Shown one piece after another: positions 33,757-36,938 of a stretch of 36,938 nt of DNA. The notes beneath the pieces are model-generated. The model worked only from the letters and a program-made list of their open reading frames with translations, had not been told where the DNA came from and ran no database searches. The DNA is from Paracoccus marinaquae (lineage in GTDB: Bacteria > Pseudomonadota > Alphaproteobacteria > Rhodobacterales > Rhodobacteraceae): positions 1 through 36,938 of the forward strand of contig NZ_JAHKNG010000037.1 in assembly GCF_018860165.1 (NCBI RefSeq), written 5' to 3'. How positions within the stretch are numbered: the first letter of the stretch is position 1; each line of letters starts with the position of its first letter. The position numbers and the translations under genes are program-made.

Positions 33757-33791
33757 TGCCTGTCGCCTCTGGGGTCTTTGTTTGCGCACGA

Positions 33792-33820
33792 TTTCAACAG
33801 TCTCGACCCCTGGGCGTCAA
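33792..33820 (-). promoter_or_regulatory. putative promoter of the solute-binding protein operon
   Basis: On the minus strand TTGACG (33820-33815) and TTGAAA (33797-33792) are 17 bases apart, about 36 bases before the ATG. It stands back to back with the sRNA promoter at 33841. Confidence 0.4.
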
Positions 33821-33840
33821 TGGCCGGGGCAACTTCACTG

Positions 33841-33869
33841 TTGGACTCGGGCGGGGAGTCGCGTATAAA
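33841..33869 (+). promoter_or_regulatory. promoter of the putative small RNA
   Basis: TTGGAC at 33841-33846 and TATAAA at 33864-33869 with a 17-base spacer: the best match to a sigma-70 promoter in the window. The start of transcription would be near 33876. Confidence 0.6.
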
Positions 33870-33875
33870 TGGCTT

Positions 33876-33950
33876 ACTGCTCGATAGGTTTCTTGCCTGT
33901 ATGAAACCTGCCTCATGACTTGCGCCCGCCTTGTGCGGGCGCTTTTTTTT
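33876..33950 (+). ncRNA. putative ~75-nt small RNA
   Basis: Between the divergent solute-binding protein and bdhA genes, a strong promoter is followed after about 75 bases by an intrinsic terminator. No plus-strand gene lies between, so the unit most likely makes a small RNA. It would fold into two hairpins: AGGTTTC (33887-33893) with GAAACCT (33904-33910), and the terminator stem. The single-stranded link between them contains GCCTCATGACTT, a possible target-pairing region. An alternative is an attenuated leader of bdhA, whose ATG lies 89 bases past the terminator. The exact ends are inferred; I do not recognise a named family. Confidence 0.55.
33922..33950 (+). terminator. Rho-independent terminator of the putative small RNA
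   Basis: GCGCCCGC at 33922-33929 pairs with GCGGGCGC at 33935-33942 across a 5-base loop and is followed by eight T (33943-33950). Confidence 0.8.
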
Positions 33951-34038
33951 GCCCATGCTGCGCCTGCATGATCCTCTGCCATGCCCGAAGGCGTCGCGGA
34001 GGTTCCTTTCACGGAAAAACAGTCGCAGAGGGGCGCAG

Positions 34039-34821
34039 ATGTTCGAGAAATTCCTGACGGGCAAGACGGCGGTGGTGACCGGGTCGAATTCCGGCATCGG
34101 GCTGGGCGTGGCCCGGCAACTGGCGCGGGCCGGGGCGAATCTGGTTCTGAACAGCTTCACCGACCGGGACGAGGATCATGCGCTGGCCGACCGGCTGGCG
34201 GCCGAGCATGGGGTGAGCGCGCGCTATATCAAGGCCGACATGTCGAGGCCGGACGAGTGCCGCGCGCTGGTGGAACAGGCCGGGCAATGCGATATTCTGG
34301 TCAACAATGCGGGCATCCAGTTCGTCTCGCCGATTCCGGACTTCCCGGTCGAGAAATGGGACGCGATCATCGCCATCAACCTGTCCTCGGCCTTTCACAC
34401 TACGGCGGCGGCCCTGCCGGACATGCGCAAGGCGGGTTGGGGGCGGGTGGTCAATATCGCCTCGGCCCATGGGCTGACCGCGAGCCCGTTCAAATCGGCC
34501 TATGTGGCCGCCAAGCACGGCATTGTCGGGCTGACCAAGGTGACGGCGCTGGAAACCGCGCAGGAGCCGATCACCTGCAACGCCATCTGCCCGGGCTATG
34601 TGCTGACGCCGCTGGTCGAGGCGCAGATCCCTGACACGATGAAGGAATACGGCATGAGCCGCGAGGAGGTGATCAAGAAGGTCATGCTGGAACGGCAGCC
34701 CTCGAAGGAATTCGCCACGGTCGAGGAGATGGGCGACACGGCGGTGTTCCTGTGCAGCCAGGCAGCGGCGCAGATCACCGGCACCACGATCAGCGTCGAT
34801 GGCGGCTGGACGGCGCTGTAA
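34039..34821 (+). CDS. bdhA: 3-hydroxybutyrate dehydrogenase (SDR family)
   Basis: BdhA oxidises D-3-hydroxybutyrate to acetoacetate with NAD+, typically during polyhydroxybutyrate use. The 260-residue protein has the SDR cofactor motif TGSNSGIG (residues 14-21), NNAG near residue 90, and the catalytic Y155 and K159 in YVAAK. The segment GLTKVTALETAQEPITCNAICPGYVLTPLVEAQI with the following RQPSKEFATVEEMG is characteristic of bacterial BDH. The ATG at 34039 is chosen for its AGAGGGG upstream and the family N-terminus (MFEKFLTGKTAVVTG). No PHB genes are adjacent. Confidence 0.92.
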   Translation: MFEKFLTGKTAVVTGSNSGIGLGVARQLARAGANLVLNSFTDRDEDHALADRLAAEHGVSARYIKADMSRPDECRALVEQAGQCDILVNNAGIQFVSPIPDFPVEKWDAIIAINLSSAFHTTAAALPDMRKAGWGRVVNIASAHGLTASPFKSAYVAAKHGIVGLTKVTALETAQEPITCNAICPGYVLTPLVEAQIPDTMKEYGMSREEVIKKVMLERQPSKEFATVEEMGDTAVFLCSQAAAQITGTTISVDGGWTAL

Positions 34822-34877
34822 GCGAACGCCGCCCATGCGGGCGGCGTGCCTGCGGCGCGGATATTTGCATGAAGAAG

Positions 34878-34900
34878 AAGGGGCCCGCGCGGCCCTTTTT
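34878..34900 (+). terminator. terminator between bdhA and the aminotransferase gene
   Basis: GGGCC at 34881-34885 pairs with GGCCC at 34891-34895, extended by A-T and G-T pairs, and is followed by TTTTTT. It stops plus-strand transcription from bdhA before it enters the convergent aminotransferase gene. Confidence 0.65.
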
Positions 34901-36815
<1,915 letters not shown>

Positions 36816-36938
36816 GGTCTGTTGACGTTCATTTTGTGAGGATGATGGTTGCGGCGAGCGCAATGAACGCGATGAAGCTGTGATCGGTCTTGCAGGAGCG
36901 CATCGCGATGCCTCTGTTCTCTTTCAGCTTTCCGAAGA
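36816..36938 (-). mobile_element. IS5-family insertion sequence, one end (runs off the window)
   Basis: From GGGTCTGTTGACGTTC, which is the sort of end seen in IS427-like IS5 elements, to the window edge. The element begins immediately after the sdhE stop codon TAG; members of this group favour short TA-containing targets such as CTAG. The transposase tail is on the minus strand. Confidence 0.7.
36829..36938 (-). CDS. IS5-family transposase, C-terminal part (partial)
   Basis: Read on the minus strand, the fragment ends GKLKENRGIAMRSCKTDHSF, then IAFIALAATIILTK and a TGA at 36831-36829. This is the C-terminus of an IS5-family DDE transposase, with the KLK-x-NR-x-IAMR motif following the catalytic glutamate region. 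The rest lies outside the window, so activity cannot be judged. It differs in sequence from the IS5-type fragment at 25179-25338. Confidence 0.8.
   Translation of the reverse strand, partial: FGKLKENRGIAMRSCKTDHSFIAFIALAATIILTK

Noticed and set aside
31882..33918. 678-codon plus-strand open frame opposite the solute-binding protein
   Set aside because: Antisense shadow; no domain, and the minus-strand gene has signal peptide, motifs and ribosome binding site.

Overview
The window looks like chromosome of a GC-rich alphaproteobacterium of the Rhodobacteraceae, most like Paracoccus or a close relative. The evidence is the protein sequences themselves (SecY, RpoA, L17, the rpmH-rnpA-yidD-yidC-MOSC-yihA-argB cluster, ATP12 and SdhE assembly factors, a BztA/AapJ-type binding protein, a Rhodobacteraceae-type LuxI), strong G/C at third codon positions and GGAG-type ribosome binding sites. 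The assignment rests on recognition, not on a database search.

Layout. (1) 1-1346: decayed piece of a Mu-like prophage (N-truncated I protein, tail of another gene, small HTH gene with an apparent late nonsense codon). It lies directly upstream of rplO, where rpmD (L30) would normally be. (2) 1407-6819: rplO-secY-adk-rpsM-rpsK-rpoA-rplQ, the end of the spc operon plus the alpha operon, with strong GC hairpins in most intergenic gaps and two hairpins after rplQ. (3) 6862-8427: small minus-strand gene divergent from a luxR-luxI quorum-sensing pair. (4) 8489-12620: rarA, crcB, RluA/C-type pseudouridine synthase, HAD phosphatase, ATP12; the last four are chained by ATGA overlaps. (5) 12784-13797: orphan amino-acid ABC binding protein. 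(6) 22403 down to 13817, minus strand: rpmH, rnpA, yidD, ttcA, a degenerate-GGDEF/EAL protein, yidC, MOSC protein, yihA, argB, ferredoxin-like protein, sixA. (7) 22662-24083: orphan sensor histidine kinase. (8) 24168-25338: tRNA-Arg(ACG) followed by a scar of a mobile island: 3' end of a conjugation-type ATPase gene abutting IS256- and IS5-type transposase tails. (9) 25477-28705: acyltransferase, exonuclease III, small secreted protein, L,D-transpeptidase lipoprotein. (10) 28740-31430: CDF metal transporter, a short BCCT-type transporter under a BetI-like operator, and YnfA. (11) 33756 down to 31436: solute-binding protein, entericidin-like lipoprotein and CsbD-like protein in one tightly packed operon. 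(12) 33841-33950: promoter plus terminator enclosing a likely small RNA. (13) 34039-36815: bdhA, aspartate aminotransferase (minus), XRE regulator, sdhE. An IS5-type element begins right at the sdhE stop codon and runs off the window.

Most of the window is housekeeping. The least ordinary parts are the prophage scar inside an essential ribosomal operon with a good promoter behind it, the putative 75-nt sRNA, the binding protein/entericidin/CsbD operon, the BetI-type box in front of an unusually short BCCT protein, and the luxR promoter whose predicted start site falls on the luxR ATG.
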